64,000 nucleotides of DNA from Diphasiastrum complanatum (GCA_029204225.1 CM055095.1:64806158-64870157); one strand, 5' to 3'. Positions 34,741 through 46,987 are shown, numbered from the stretch's first letter. Numbers and translations: made by a program. The notes: generated by a model from the letters alone, not told the origin.

Positions 34741-35101
34741 TTTATTTCGTTTTGTTTCATTTTGTTTCGTCCTGTTTCGTCTCATCTCGTCTCATCTCGT
34801 TGCAGATTCTGATCGATCTTGTCACAAACTCTTTCGCTTTGTTTCGTTTCGTGTTGTTTCGCGATCTATGCTTCTATCATGAATCAATGTCAGTGCAAGT
34901 TTCGCTTCGCTTCGTTTCTTTTCGTTTTCGTTCAGAATTCGTCTCATTTCGTTTGGTTGTGTTATTGAGCCTGCTTGATCCAACTCGAATAGAAATAATT
35001 CGAGTGTCGCAAAACGTTTTGCGAATCGTTTGTGATTTGATTTTATCAATTTGTCACCAAGCTGTTTTGGCTAGAATTTTTGCATTTATTCGTTGTCATC
35101 A
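34741..35101 (+). repeat. 5' LTR (3' part) of C6, rich in TTTCG/CTCGT pentamers
   Basis: Aligns with 39,017-39,360. It contains repeated TTTCGTTTCGT and CTCGTCTCATCTCGT phrases. A segment of about 28 bp (CGCTTCGCTTCGTTTCTTTT...) is present here and absent from the 3' copy. Confidence 0.85.
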
Positions 35102-35102
35102 A

Positions 35103-35115
35103 TGGTATCAAAGCC
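35103..35115 (+). other. Primer-binding site of C6
   Basis: TGGTATCAAAGCC lies 1 bp after the LTR end. It is one base different from the initiator tRNA-Met type. Confidence 0.9.
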
Positions 35116-35213
35116 ACCTTGTCAAAGTCTAACATAGCCAAAGGCTATCAAATCCAAGGGGCTAAAGCATTCAAACGATCAACCATCAACAAGTGAACAC
35201 AAATTTAGAAGCA

Positions 35214-36250
35214 ATGGCTTCAATCAGTAGCATACAGTCGAAAATATGTACAGTTTTGGATTCTTCAGGATCTAACTTTCTAGCTTGGAAAGCTAAAACC
35301 TCATTGATACTGAAGGGTGAAGGTTTATTCCCCTGGGTGGATGGCACAGAGGAGATGCCTACAACATCAGACAAAGAGCTACGTGAGTGGAGGGAGAAAA
35401 ATGACAAGGCAGTAGCCTTGCTATCATCATCCATCGAAGATAGTCTCACACTTGACCTGACTACACTCTCCAAGGCAAAGGAGATGTGGGATACACTGCT
35501 CACGAGATTTCAAATGAAATCACGAAGTCAAGTCATGATGCTGGAAGATCAGTTGACAAATCTACAGTGGGATGGAAAAGACCTCACTTCTTTTGTAAGG
35601 AAGATGAAGGATCTATTCCTATCACTACACAATTCTGGAGTAGAAAATGCAGTGTCAGCTGAGAAGTAGCTCACTTACCTATTGAGAGCCTTACCCAGAT
35701 CTTTCCAAACAACCAGAACCCTGCTTGCGAAAGATCCTACAATGACCCTCGAAAAAGCAATTGTCGAGATTTGAGAGGAAGTCGAGGCGAGAGAGCATAT
35801 TGATCACAAGGATGCCTTTGACCAAGCCCTCTACAACAACAAAGAAAAGGCCAAGAAACAATTCAAGCCTAAGAGGGAGTCGAATCAAAGGCAGGATCAC
35901 GATCAACAAGCAGAGGGGACTAGCAAAGGCAAGTGGAAGAACAAAGGGAGGTCGAAACAGCAGGGTGGAGACAAGAAGACTTGCATGAGATGCAGACGAG
36001 ATGGGCACACAATTGATACATGCTGGCTCAATCCAAAAATTAAATGTATCCACTACCACAAGAAAGGTCATGCAGCCATGGATTGTCATCTGAACCTGAG
36101 GAACAAATCAGCACAGAACAGACAGGAGTACAATAACAGTTCGTCCTCTGTCAAGGAGCCAGAGAGCTCAAAAATGGGCAAAGAGAGATCGAACAGAAAT
36201 TGTTCGACTGCCTATATTTGTGCAGATGTGTGTGCAGCATCAACGTCTGA
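35214..36250 (+). pseudogene. Copia C6 Gag
   Basis: The likely start MASISSIQSKICTVLDSSG (35,214) lies inside a longer frame beginning 35,193. A capsid-like region to 35,669 (KAKEMWDTLLTRFQM, LTSFVRKMKDLF) ends in TAG. Two knuckles follow at about 35,982 and 36,045: CMRCRRDGHTIDTC is complete, while CIHYHKKGHAAMDC has Tyr for the second Cys. Stops and frame changes between them. Confidence 0.9.
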
Positions 36251-36960
36251 CACACAGGAGGTGATCCTAGATCCAAGAGCCACCTCACACTTTGTGACAT
36301 CAAGGCAAATATGTCAGATTTTTGAAGTGCTGATCCATCAAGATTCATTGTTCTTGGAGATGGATCCAAACATCAAGTGAATGATATTGGTTCATTGTGG
36401 CTCAACACGAATGGCCGAGATAGACGACTCGAAGATGTTCTGTTTGTGCCTACTCTGCAGCAAGACTTGCTTTCTGTGGCAAGGATAGCTGATGCAGGGA
36501 TGCATGTGACATTTTCTGACAAAGCATGCAACGTTATTGACGCCAGTACCAGTACTTTGATCACTCAAGACATAAGGAAAGGTAATCTATATCACCTGAA
36601 GGTATGTCTGCCTGCAGATCAGGTGCATCAGACTCATGATGATTCGCCAGACACTCTGTGGCACAAGAGACTATGCCACATAAATTTGATGGCACTTTAC
36701 CAAGCAAGCCATCACAGAGCAATAACAGAGATCAGCATCTCGAATGCAAACAATTCGACGACCTATGATGCATGTTTGAAGGGTAAGGTATCTCGCACTC
36801 CATTTGTCAAAGACTCCTACAGAATGACTTAGATTCTAGAGTTAGTGCATTTTGACATCTAAGGGCCTTTCAATATGATCCCAGTAGGAGGCTCAAAATA
36901 CTACATAACCTTCATTGATAATTATAGTAAATTTGCCAGAGTCCTCAAGATCCACATTGT
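36251..36960 (+). pseudogene. Copia C6 protease and truncated integrase
   Basis: The protease loop reads LDPRATSHF where DSGATSHF is expected, so the active site is lost. Integrase zinc-region residues follow (LWHKRLCHIN, YDACLKGKVSR) and the start of the core (FIDNYSKFARVLKI). It then jumps to RT at about 36,960; the second Asp and Glu of the core are deleted. Confidence 0.85.
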
Positions 36961-37642
36961 GGACGAGAAGACAGCCTTCTTGCATGGTGAGTTAGACGAG
37001 GAGGTCTACATGGATCAACCACCAGGTTATGTCTCGAATTCACTTCCTAATTATGCATGCAAAATGCATAGGAGTATCTATGGTCTGAAGTAGTCAGCTC
37101 TACAATGGTACAAGAAGAAGGATCAAGCCCTAAAATCATTGGAATTCAAGTTACTGATGGCTGATTCCAATGTGTATGTCAGAATTACAGATGTAAAGAT
37201 TATTATTGTGGTTGTGTATGTGGATGACACTCTGATACTCTGCAAGAGTGACAGGCTGATTGCTCAAGTGAAGATAGACATCTCGAAACATTTTGAGATC
37301 GTGGATCTGGGAGAGGCCAGGTGTTACCTTGGCTTACAAATTGAAAGGGACTATGAGGAGGTAAGTTGTATCTCTACCAATTCAAAAATCCTAGAGAATT
37401 TTGGAATGCTGAATTGCAAAGGAGCGAATACTCCAATGCTTGTAGGAACAATACTGATGAACGAAAATTGTTCGAGGACTGAGGCAGAGAGAGAATTGAT
37501 GCAGCTCACACCATACAGGAAACTGATAGGATTGCTAACGTACCTTGCTGACAATACATGCCTTGACATTGCTTATGTAGTGTTCAGGATGAGCCAATTC
37601 TACATGAATCCTGGCTTGACACATTGGAAGATTGCAAAATGA
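36961..37642 (+). pseudogene. Copia C6 reverse transcriptase (5' part missing)
   Basis: Begins at KTAFLHGELDEEVYMDQPPG, has a TAG after SIYGLK, then VVVYVDDTLILCKSDRL (catalytic YVDD), FEIVDLGEARCYLGLQIERD and TYLADNTCLDIAYVVFRMSQ. The N-terminal fingers (CKWV...FAPV) are deleted together with the integrase core. Confidence 0.95.
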
Positions 37643-37645
37643 ATT

Positions 37646-38250
37646 TTGCAATATCTTCAACTAACAAAGGATTATGGTTTGTGTTATTGTCGTGATGTAG
37701 GGTTCCAGATGATTTCCTATAGTGATGCTAGCTGGCAATCCCTCAAAGATGATTGTAAAAGTGTCTCAGGAGGATGCACCATTGCGTTAGGAACGACAAT
37801 TCTCAGGGTCAACAAGAAGCAGACCATTGTGGCTCAGTCATCCTGCGAAGCAGAGTATGTCGCAACAGCAAAGATGTCAAATGAGATAATTTGGCTCAAA
37901 CAGTTCCTAGATGAATTGGACGAAATGAACAACAAACCTCTGGTTTTGCAGATGGACTGACGGAAGATCATGTGTTTCATTAAGGACGAAACACATTGCG
38001 ATCAAGTACCACTTGATTAGGGACCTGATTGGCAAGAAGATGTTGTAGACCACCTTTATTGGAACGAAAGACATGGTTGCTGACATTTTCACAAAGGCCC
38101 TAGACAAAAGTCTATCCGAGAGACAGAGGAGCAGCCTTGGAATCGTCAAGCTATCATGCTTTGAGAGGAAGCTGAAGAAACATTTTGTTTTTAATGCCAA
38201 AGCTTTGCTAGCTTTCAATTTTGAACCTTTGACAAAAGGCAACATGACAT
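37646..38250 (+). pseudogene. Copia C6 RNase H
   Basis: MISYSDASWQSLKDDCKSVS, QSSCEAEYVATAKMSNEIIW, a TGA after LQMD, then out of frame IKYHLIRDLIG, MVADIFTKALDKSL. The end is followed by an ACATG/ACACG pentamer run (38,241-38,268). Confidence 0.9.
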
Positions 38251-38316
38251 GACATGACACGACACGAAATCAGTTATGCTCCCACGAACAACCAACAACC
38301 ATAGGGTGCAGACATC

Positions 38317-39360
38317 TGATCTGATATCCGAGACATCATCAGAAGTGTTTTAGATCGTGACTAATTTGCCACTCTTGTAATTCGCGATTAATTCTAGATG
38401 TTAAATCTTTCTAATCTATAAGTTACAAGAATGAAATTGTTCGCGAACTATATACCTTCTGTTTTTATGCATAATACAGTAGGTCTTATGCTAGTAAGCA
38501 AGACAAGAATCAGATACAAAAAGATTCTAAATACGAATCTGCCTGCGTGCGAGATAATTCTATATAGGATCTGTAGATCCACAAGTCTGCTAGTAAGCAA
38601 GACTCAAATTTGTGAGAGAACTATATTTCTCTCATGCAATGCACTACGTGGATCTGCATGTAGTGCTTGAAGAATCAAAATAATCAATAGATGATTTTGT
38701 AGCTGTTGTGCATAGTATTAATCTAGATGATTGTATGATCTCAAATTTATTGTCATCTGATATTATTTGTGTGTCTAATTCGCTTGTTCATTCTATTCCG
38801 TACTCTGGTTTGATCTTGTTGAATGCTACATTAATCTGTTAATGTAGATCAGCATGTTTGACTACTCTCTGAAGGATTGTAGGAGTGATACAGCCAGTAG
38901 TTATCAGCGATCACATCTGAATTCCTGACGAACTGATCTCATTCGCGAATCCTTTCGCTTCGTGATTCGCTTCGCTTCACAATCACGTAGCTATAAGGGT
39001 AAATCAATTATAGAGCTCACCTTTGTTTCGTTTCATTTCTTTTCATTTCGTCATGTTTCGTCTCGTCTCGTCTCATTGTAGAGCCTGATTGATCTTGTCA
39101 CGAACTCTTTTGCTTCATTTCGTTTCGTGTTGTTTCACGATCTGTGCTTCTAGCATGAATCAATGTTAGTGCAAGTTTCATAGAATTTGTCTCGTTTCAT
39201 TTGGTTGTGTTAGTGAGCCTGCTTGGTCCAACTCGAACAGAAATAATCCGAGTGTCGCAAAAAGTTTCACAAATCGTTCGTGATTTGATTTTATTAGTTT
39301 GTCACCAGAGCTGTTTTGGCTAGAATTTTTGCAATTTTCTGCATTTATTCGTTGTCATCA
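38317..39360 (+). repeat. 3' LTR of C6
   Basis: The right end is shared with the 5' LTR. The left end is inferred from TGAT/ATCA symmetry and could instead be 38,322. It contains TTTCG/CTCGT pentamer runs (39,018-39,080) and the CGCGAATCCTTTCGCTTCGT phrase at 38,945. Confidence 0.7.
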
Positions 39361-40530
39361 CTTTCTTCATACCAGCCCATTTAAATAGCTTTCAGATGGT
39401 TTGATATGTCTTCAAAATTCTACTATTCCTAGCACTTGGAGATGAGTTTAGCTCATACAATACTTGTGGTATGAATTTGGATTTACGGGCAAGCACAACT
39501 CTAGAATTGTCATACAGTAATATTTGTCCTTGCTTCCTATAACAGGGATGAACAACTAAATTAGAGTCTTGAGATTCCTCCCAAATCTCTTTCAAGTTTG
39601 GATCCTCCATATATTCCGCTTGAATGTCTCTTATCCAATCTGCACTTAATGTAGGTATTGCAAAAATTGTGCTGAATCTCAAATTTGACCACAACATTCT
39701 GTGATCCTCCATCAAAGGACGATCCAAAATTTTGTTCTGGTGTTCCTCCAAATAAGCTACATATTCCTCTAAAGATTTTGAAGATGCATTCATTTGTAAA
39801 GACCATATTCTTGATAGCGCATCTGCAACCACATTGTCCTTTCCTTTAAGATATTCAATGTTAAAATCATAAAATTGGACCTGTGACAACCATTTCTTCT
39901 ACTTATCCGATCGATTGCTTTTGTCTCAAGAAATATTTCAAACTATGATGGTCACTTTTAATCAAAAATTTAGAACCATATAAATAGTGTCACCATTCCT
40001 TGAGGGCATGCACAATTGCCAACATCTCCTTATCATGAGTAGGATATGATGCTTCCTTGTCAGTGAGTTTCCTACTTTCATAGGCAATGACTCCATCTGA
40101 TTGACTCAAAATAGCTCCCAACCATGTGCCACTGGCATCCACTATAACCATGAAAAGTAAGTTGAAGTTGGGTTGCACTAGTAAAGGAGCCATTACAATA
40201 AGTGGACTGCCACTTTTGAGAAGTCCTGAATGAATCTTCTATAATTGGATGCTAAACCCATGAATCCTCTCAATTCTTTGACGCTGTTAGGTGAATTCCA
40301 ATTCTTGATTGCCTCAACCTTCTTCTGGTCCACCTTGATTCCCTCCTTGGACACAATGTATCCCAAGTATTCCACCTCATCTCGAGCGAATTCACATTAG
40401 GTTATCTTTGCAAACAACTTGTATTCTCGAAGAATACTTATAGGTGTATTCAAATGTTTTGCATGCTCTTCCATGTTCTTGCTATATATCAAGACATCGT
40501 CAAAGAATACTAACACAAACAAATTAAGAT
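39361..40530 (-). pseudogene. Gypsy pol fragment: RT end, RNase H, integrase start (G6)
   Basis: The minus strand starts inside RT at FVLVFFDDVLIYSKNMEEHA (FxDD catalytic motif). It goes on with VEYLGYIVSKEGIKVDQKKV, LRGFMGLASNYRRFI, RNase H VDASGTWLGAILSQ and YPTHDKEMLAIVHAL, then FNIEYLKGKDNVVADALSR and the integrase zinc-region start. It stops at the C6 LTR edge. This clade differs from G4/G7 (FFDD, GKDNVVADALSR). Several stops. Confidence 0.9.
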
Positions 40531-40542
40531 TAGGTTCACTTG

Positions 40543-41624
40543 ATCTTGACTATCCTTCGGGCAAAATCGACCTCCCTGTCTGTCATAGTTGCATCCTTGG
40601 AAAATAGACTAGGATTTCTTTTAAATCGAGTCATAGGCATGCAGCAAAAGGTCTGTTAGATTTTGTTCATTCGGATATATGTGGACCTATGCAAAATCCA
40701 TCATTATTAGATGCAAAGTATTTTATTGCTTTTATTGATGAATTTTTCAGAAAAACAGCTGTTTACTTGATTAAGCAAAAATCAGATGCTTTCATCAAGT
40801 TCAGACAATTCAAATAGCATGTAGAAAATCAAACTGACAAACGAATCAAAGCACTGAGGTCCGACAATGGAGGAGAATACATCTCCATCAAATTCAAGGA
40901 GTACTGTCTTAACAATGGCATTGAACAACAATACATTACCTCCTATCCACCTCAGTCAAATGGTCTTGCTGAGAGAAAGAACAGAATCTTACTTGAATTG
41001 GAAAAGTACATTTTATCACATGCGTCACTTCCGAAGTCCTTCTGGACTGAAGCTGTTTTAACAACAACCTATATTCAGAACAAATGTTCTACTAAAGGAC
41101 TCTTAGACAAAACACCATTCGAAGTTTGGACAGGTACCAAACCTTCTTTATTAAACTTAAGAGTTTTTGGATGTACTTATTATGCACAGATTCCTCATGA
41201 TCTTTGGAAGAAGCTAGACCTTCAGAGTATCAAATGTATTTTTATCAGCTACACTACTTCAGATCAAGCCTACAAGTTGTTTGAACCTATCGAGTCGAAG
41301 ATATTCACTAGTCGGGATTTCATCTTCATTGAAGATCGGTTTATCGACCTCAAGGAAAAAGGCAAAGCCCATATAGCCGACTTTTCTGACTCGTCTGACA
41401 TATTGAACTTCGAGATTCCTCAGTTGACTATTCCCATTGAAGATCCAAGCTCATCTACTTTCGACGAACAACATATCAACAACGAATCCGAAGATGATGA
41501 TGCTATAGTTCAGCAACTACAGTGTGATGAAAATGATCAACTTTCTCTATCACCCAAAAGATCAACAAGAATTAGTGGACCATCTATTGGGTATATCGAC
41601 GAGTCTGTAACCTATCTTATTTAG
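40543..41624 (+). pseudogene. Copia integrase (C7)
   Basis: The zinc-region remnant CHSCILGK is followed by FVHSDICGPM, a TAG at 40,817-40,819, ALRSDNGGEYISIKFKEYC and SNGLAERKNRI: the complete D,D,E set. The 40,998-41,624 frame (208 codons) covers the C-terminal part (GLLDKTPFEVWTG, LNLRVFGCTYYAQIP) and the acidic linker ending KRSTRISGPS. It abuts G6 on its left, so its 5' half is gone. Confidence 0.9.
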
Positions 41625-42640
41625 AAGTTGACGACTGTTGAAGAGACATTTAGTCAACCTGATTCTGATCTCTGAAAAGAAGCTATGGATAAAGATTATT
41701 TATCTCTTATCAAGAAGCAGACATGGAAGATTGTCGAATAGCCTGCTAGCAAAAACATAGTTGATTGCAAATGGACTTTCAAAGTCAAGTACAAAGCAGA
41801 CGGAAGCATCGACAAAAGAAAAGCCCAACTTGTTGTCAAAGGTTTTTCTTAGGTATACAACGTCGATTACACTGAGACTTTCAGTCTAGAAGTCAAGCAT
41901 TCTTCTATTCGACTTTTATTATCGTTGTTGCTGCAGCAGATTTGAAAATACATCAAATGGATATACAAACAACATTTCTCAATGGAGTTATTGAAGAAGA
42001 CATTTACATGGTGCAACCCAAAGGTTATATTATCGAAGGTAAAAATAATCATGTGTGTAAACTCCATAAAGCACTTTATGGCTTGAAGCAATCTGCTTGA
42101 CCATGGTTTCAAAGGATCAATACTTTCCTTATTGATCATGGCTACATATCAAGCTCTTCAGATTTGAATGTTTACTTCAAGACAGTGCATCAGTCTTTTT
42201 TCATTATCACTTTATACGTAGACGACACATTGCATTTCGGCAACAATATTGATTTAATAAAGAAGACAAGTCAATGCTATCTTCTGAATTTGGCATGACT
42301 GATATGGGCGAAGCTCATTTCTACCTAGGAATACAAATCCACAGAGACATAAATCGAAAGTTGAATTACATTACTCAGTAGAGGTACATCTACACTATGT
42401 TAGTCAGATATAATCTGGTTAATTGTAAGTTAGATCTCTCACCAATGGAACTAGATCTCGAATTGTCAAAGAACCAGTATCCCTGAACAATCGAAGAGAA
42501 AGAGCAGATGCATGAGTATCCTCCTTATCATTCGATAATAGGATCTCTTATGTATGCAATGATCTATACTAAGCCAGACATTGCTTTTGCAGTCAGCTCC
42601 CTAAGTCAGTATATGACTAACCCTAGTATCTAACCTTGGT
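41625..42640 (+). pseudogene. Copia reverse transcriptase (C7)
   Basis: Split over frames but readable: DYLSLIKKQTWKIVE, VDCKWTFKVKYKADGSIDKR, DYTETFS, then TLYVDDTLHFGN (YVDD, about 42,215) and YAMIYTKPDIAFAV. Many stops. A 245-bp inverted copy of part of it lies at 49,782-50,026. Confidence 0.9.
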
Positions 42641-43140
42641 ATAATATATTGGAAGGCTCTCATCAGAGTTATGAGATATCTTTGAGCTACTATGGACTTT
42701 TGCATTTATTATAGAGCAGTCGACGACGACAAACTCAATTTACTCAATGGTTACATAGATGCAAGTTGGGCAGGAGATGTAGACACTAGTAAATCCGCTT
42801 TTGGATTTACATTCTTCCTCAACAATGGTCCTATTTCCTAGAATAGTCACAAGAAATCTTTGATAGCTCTATCTTCTACAGAATCAGAGTATATCGCAAC
42901 CTCACAAGCTACAAAGGAAGTGATTTGGTTGAGGAACTTACTTTCAAATATCGGTCTGAATCAATATGCTCCGATAATTACTATTTTGTGGTAATCAAAG
43001 TGACATTGACTTATCGGCCAACCCTAGGTTTCATTCCAGGAGTAAGCACATTGACTCAAGTATCATTGTGTCAGAAGCAAAGTTCTTGACAAATAAGTCA
43101 TATTGCAGTACTATGCAAGATTAAGCTTATTTCAAACTCA
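42641..43140 (+). pseudogene. Copia RNase H (C7)
   Basis: GYIDASWAGDVDTSKSAFGF, SLIALSSTESEYIATSQATK, EVIWLRNLL, then frame changes through the ARSKHI-like end. It joins the oppositely oriented C8 at about 43,145. Confidence 0.85.
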
Positions 43141-43144
43141 AGGG

Positions 43145-43700
43145 TCAGTGCTTCATCCCATTTCTCGGATTGAAGTGCTTCTTGGACATGTTTTCATCTG
43201 ATATGTTTTCATAAGTGAGCCTTCTTGGCTCGGATCTCTCTCTTGTGGATCTTCTTGGTGTACGTGCTTGAAGTTGCTCCTCTTCAAGCCTCGGCCTCAC
43301 CACTTCTTGAACAACATCAAGATTGATGATTGTAGATCCTACATGAGACTCCTTGATCTTTGTTTCATCCAAGTTAATTTTTTGATCTTCATGAAAGATC
43401 ACATCTCTACTTACAACATTCTTGTCAGTAGAGGGAAGATAAACTTTATATGCTTTCTTAGAAGATGCATATCCAGCAAAAATTTCTTTAATAGTACTAG
43501 GATCATCCTTCTTCCTAGTCTCTAAAGGTACATTGACATAACATAAACAACCAAAACTCCGAAGATGATCAACCTTAGGCTTTTTCATATACAACATCTC
43601 AAATGGTGTTCTTCCTTCTATTGCAAGATTAGGAGGTCTATTACAAAGATAATTTGCACATGCAACTGCTTCTCCCCAAAATTCTTTAGGTAGAGATGCT
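43145..43700 (-). pseudogene. Copia integrase C-terminus and pre-RT linker (C8)
   Basis: The minus frame 43,597-43,145 reads YMKKPKVDHLRSFGCLCYV, VPLETRKKDDPSTIKEIFAG, ending in RRSTRERSEPRRLTY, the same family as C1 (18,490-18,930). RT is absent. Confidence 0.85.
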
Positions 43701-44157
43701 TCTAGTGTTGTTGACCTTTGCCCTTGCCTCTTGACTTGTCCTTGGTGAAGAGTGCTTTGTCATCTCCACCATCCTTCAATGAAAGTCTGTTGATCCTTAG
43801 CATCTTGTTCTCTTGCATGCTTTCTTCAGCAATGAGAACACCTTGAAGAGCCTCCAAGGATGGAAGCTCCTCCCTGACAGCATAAGTCTGCACAATATTG
43901 TCATACTCATCTCTAAGTCCATTAAGGACTACTTGAACAAGCTCAGTGTTCTTAAGAGCATCACCAATACCAGCTAACTCTTGATGAAGATTTTTTACTC
44001 TCATTACATAAGATGAAGCACTCTCATCTACTCTCTGATAGCTTAGAAAGATTTGATTTCTAAGTGTAAGCAATCTAGAAGTATTCTTAATTTTATAGAT
44101 TGTTTTGAGAGTGTCCCAAGCTCCTTGGCAGTGGTGCATGTATTGATCTCTCTTGAG
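43701..44157 (-). pseudogene. Copia gag middle part (C8), fused to integrase by deletion
   Basis: Open minus frame 44,139-43,702 with AWDTLKTIYKIKNTSRLLTL, ELVQVVLNGLRDEYDNIVQ and the Lys-rich SRGKGKGQQ. At about 43,702 it switches directly to integrase sequence (EASLPKEFWGEAVACANYL in another frame). Knuckle, protease and most of integrase are deleted. It keeps the gag segment that C1 lost. Confidence 0.9.
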
Positions 44158-44572
44158 TATTTCAATTGTCCAGATCCAACAGTCCGTGTTGCAGCAACTT
44201 ACGCCCGGGACTTGGAATATCTTATGGGTACAGAGACCAAATGGGATAATTTTCTCTCACCCATCTGTTTTCATCCAAATAAGGCATTGGCCTCAGATCA
44301 CGTGGAGGATCCGCTGCCAATTGCTCATGTGTATTACCAAGCCGACCTTTTGGACCACCCCTGGACGAGCCATTTTCAAGCTTGGATTGATCAACGATGG
44401 ATCACCGGTGTCCACAAGTCCCTGCACACAAATAAAGACTTGAAAAATATTGGTTGAATCACCTTCATGGAAGATGTAACGACATACCTGATCAACCAGC
44501 GATGAGCCAAGCGCTCTCTTTATTGAACTGGCAGAGTGCCGAGGGACCGGCACTACTTCAGGTCGTGGGTCC
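44158..44572 (+). pseudogene. ORF-X family, copy X3 (C-terminal domain)
   Basis: The plus frame to 44,457 reads YFNCPDPTVRVAATYARDLE, YLMGTETKWDNFL, NKALASDHVEDPLPIAHVYY, ITGVHKSLHTNKDLKNIG, and after a TGA ITFMEDVTTYLI. Near-identical wording in X2 (54.5-54.1 kb, minus) shows a shared protein domain. Directly followed by an LTR-like start at 44,573. Function unknown. Confidence 0.6.
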
Positions 44573-44827
44573 TGTTGGGGGTATTCCCAACACAACGTGA
44601 ATAAAGGAGGTATAAATTTGATAATAAATGTGTTGCGAGGACATGGTTTCCTCCGCGTATAAGTCCATGGCCCAATGAGCACATGAGCTAATTGTAAATA
44701 GAAATGATAGACTTGGGCCCTATGTAGTTAAAATAAAACTTGAGGCCCAAAGTCATTTTATACTTAGAAGTTTACTTTTTTAGAGTTGGGTCCAACTTTG
44801 GACTCACATGAATCTTGTGAATACAAA
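44573..44827 (+). repeat. LTR start with TGTTGGG...CCCAACA palindrome
   Basis: TGTTGGGGGTATTCCCAACA has perfect 7-bp arms, a common form of plant LTR terminus. The text further on resembles the block at 77-200. It is cut by the C9 LTR fragment at about 44,828. Confidence 0.55.
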
Positions 44828-44979
44828 TGTGCCACCTAGTATTTTCAAGCATTAAATGTGGCATGCAAAGTACAAATGACAATTCCTATGGTAGCTCGAG
44901 TTTCTACTTCTACCTACCTTGAAAATTTTATTCTAAGATGGGTCTTTACTAAGCCAAAAGAGCTCAATTACAAGAATGA
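44828..44979 (-). repeat. C9 3' LTR remnant fused to RT
   Basis: About 150 bp match 49,126-49,275 of the C9 5' LTR (GTGCCACCTAGTATTTTCA ... CCAAAAGAGCTCAATT). The match stops inside the LTR and continues straight into RT coding sequence. RNase H, PPT and LTR ends are therefore deleted. Confidence 0.85.
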
Positions 44980-45583
44980 CAATATTACTACCATCAAACT
45001 TTAAGTACATAGAAGGATCATAGTCACTAAGCACAAATCCTAATGAAAGTAGAAAGTTGTTGAGTCTTGAATACCATGATCTAGGTGCTTGCTTCAAGCC
45101 ATAAAGACTTCTAAATAGCAAACACACCTTAGATTTATCCTTGATAAATCCTTGAGGTTGTTCCATGTATATCTCCTCCTCAAGATAGCCATTCAGAAAA
45201 GCGTTGGAGACATCAAGTTGATACAATTTCCACTTAAAAAATAAGGCAAGAGAGATTATAATTCTTATTGTCACCATCTTTGCTATAGGAGCAAAGGTTT
45301 CTTCATAGTCAAGGCCATATATTTGTGCAAAGCCTTTAGCACATAATCTTGCCTTGTACTTTTTGATGGAGCCATCATGATTGTACTTGATCTTGAACAC
45401 CCACTTGCATCCAATAATATGCATGTTAGGTGGTGGATCCACTAGCTCCCATGTGTGGTTGGTGATCAAGGCATCATATTCAATCTTCATGGCCTCATAC
45501 CACTCCTTGGTATTGAGGGCTTCTTGGACATCTTTGGGCTCCTCATGAGAAACAAAATAAGCATAAGTGGAATCAAGATCCAC
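44980..45583 (-). pseudogene. Copia C9 reverse transcriptase (truncated)
   Basis: Motifs HIIGCKWVFKIKYNHDGSIK, DYEETFAPIAKMVTIR, QLDVSNAFLNGYLEEEIYME, SLYGLKQAPRSWYSRL, DPSMYLKFDGSNIVILVI. The catalytic YVDD that should follow is missing because of the deletion at 44,979. The frame is otherwise intact. Confidence 0.95.
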
Positions 45584-46987
45584 TTATTTTCCTTTGTCAT
45601 CATAAGTGAGACTCTTAGGCTCGGATCTCTCCCTCATGGATCTTCTAGGAGTGAAAATCCAAGGACTTTCATCTTCAAATCTCGACCCCTCCATATGTTG
45701 ATTGTCTTCAATAACAAAAGGTGATAGATTTTGAGGTTGCTTGATCTCGGCCCCTCCAAGATTGGACTTTTCTTCTTCATGAAAAACTACATCTCTACTT
45801 TCAATTACTTTAGAAGTAGAGAGCATGTAGATTTGATAGGCTTTCTTGTTGGATGAATATCCAACCATTACTCCTTTGCTTGCACAAGGATCATCCTTCT
45901 TTCTCGTTTCCAAGAAAATATGGACAAAGCATATGCATCCAAATACTCTAAGGTGATCAACCTTAGGTTTCTTCAAATAAAGTGCTTCATATGGTGACTT
46001 TCCTTCAAGTGCAACATGAGGGAGTCGATTGCAAAGATAGTTTGAACAATTGATGGCCTCACCCCAAAAGTCTTTTGGCAAGGATGCCTCAATTCTAATG
46101 GTTTTGGCACATTCACACAAGGTTCTATTCTTTCTTTCAGCCACCCCATTTTGAGATGGTGTATATGCACAAGAAAACTCCCTTTTAATGCCTTCAAGCT
46201 CACAATAATCATGAAATTTATTGTAAGTGTACTCACACCTCCATCACTTCTAAGAATCTTGATTTTGTATGAAAATTGCTTTTCAACTAGAGCTTTGAAC
46301 TTTAGGAAATAGTCAAACACCATAGAATTTGAAGCTAGAAGATATAACCAAGTAAATCTTGTGAAATCATCAATGAAAGTTACAAAGCAAGTAGCACCAC
46401 CCTTGCTCTTTGAAGATGAGAAGTGCACATCTGAGTGTATGAGCTCTAATGGATGTGATGACTTTGAAAAAGGCTTCTTATGAGATTTAGATATGGCAAG
46501 CCTCACGTGGCTTGAAATTCTTGGAGATAAGATTAGGCAAGCCAATAGCTTTGGGTTTCTTGACCATGGACACCATAGAACTATAGTTAGGATGCCCCAA
46601 CCTTCTATGCCATACTTCCTCCAAAGACATATGAGAAGCAAAAGAACCATCACAAGAGTTAGCATACTCTTTGGGATCAAGCTTGTAGATTCCACCATAT
46701 CTAGACCCAAATGCAAGGATCTCATCATGCTTCTTGATTGAACATGTATCAACATTGAAATTCACATCTAGTCCACTATCAAACAATTGCCCAACACTAA
46801 TAAGATTTCTTGTTAACTTAGGAACAAAAAGTACTTTAGACAGAGAAAGAACTTTTGATGAAGAAAGCTTTAAGGGAATGGTCCCTATGCCTTCAATAGC
46901 ACACTCATGATCATTTGCTGTGTAGATGGACTTCTTGGCTCCTTCATAAGGTGTCATGGATGAAAAAGAATGCTTGGAGCTACACAT
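45584..46987 (-). pseudogene. Copia C9 protease and integrase
   Basis: The protease loop in this frame reads WYIDNGASSHM (Asn for Ser). The zinc region VWHRRLGHPNYSSM follows, then AISKSHKKPF. The core has LIHSDVHFSS, ILRSDGG (frameshifted here), and after 46,144 MAERKNRTLCECAKTIRIEA through SEPKSLTY. Three overlapping frames, so at least two frameshifts. Confidence 0.92.

Larger units (their letters stand above)
34741..39360 (+). mobile_element. Ty1/copia retrotransposon C6, internally deleted
   Basis: Partial 5' LTR (to 35,101, ending GTTGTCATCA), PBS 35,103-35,115, gag, protease remnant, a short piece of integrase fused to RT, RNase H, and a 3' LTR ending with the same GTTGTCATCA at 39,360. 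The 3' LTR probably begins TGATCTGATATCC near 38,317, matching the terminal ATCA. The 5' LTR start is cut off by C5. Confidence 0.85.

Noticed and set aside
34741-39080. CRISPR-like reading of the pentamer-rich repeats
   Set aside because: Repeats are 5 bp, contiguous and degenerate with no spacers. The genome is clearly a plant's.
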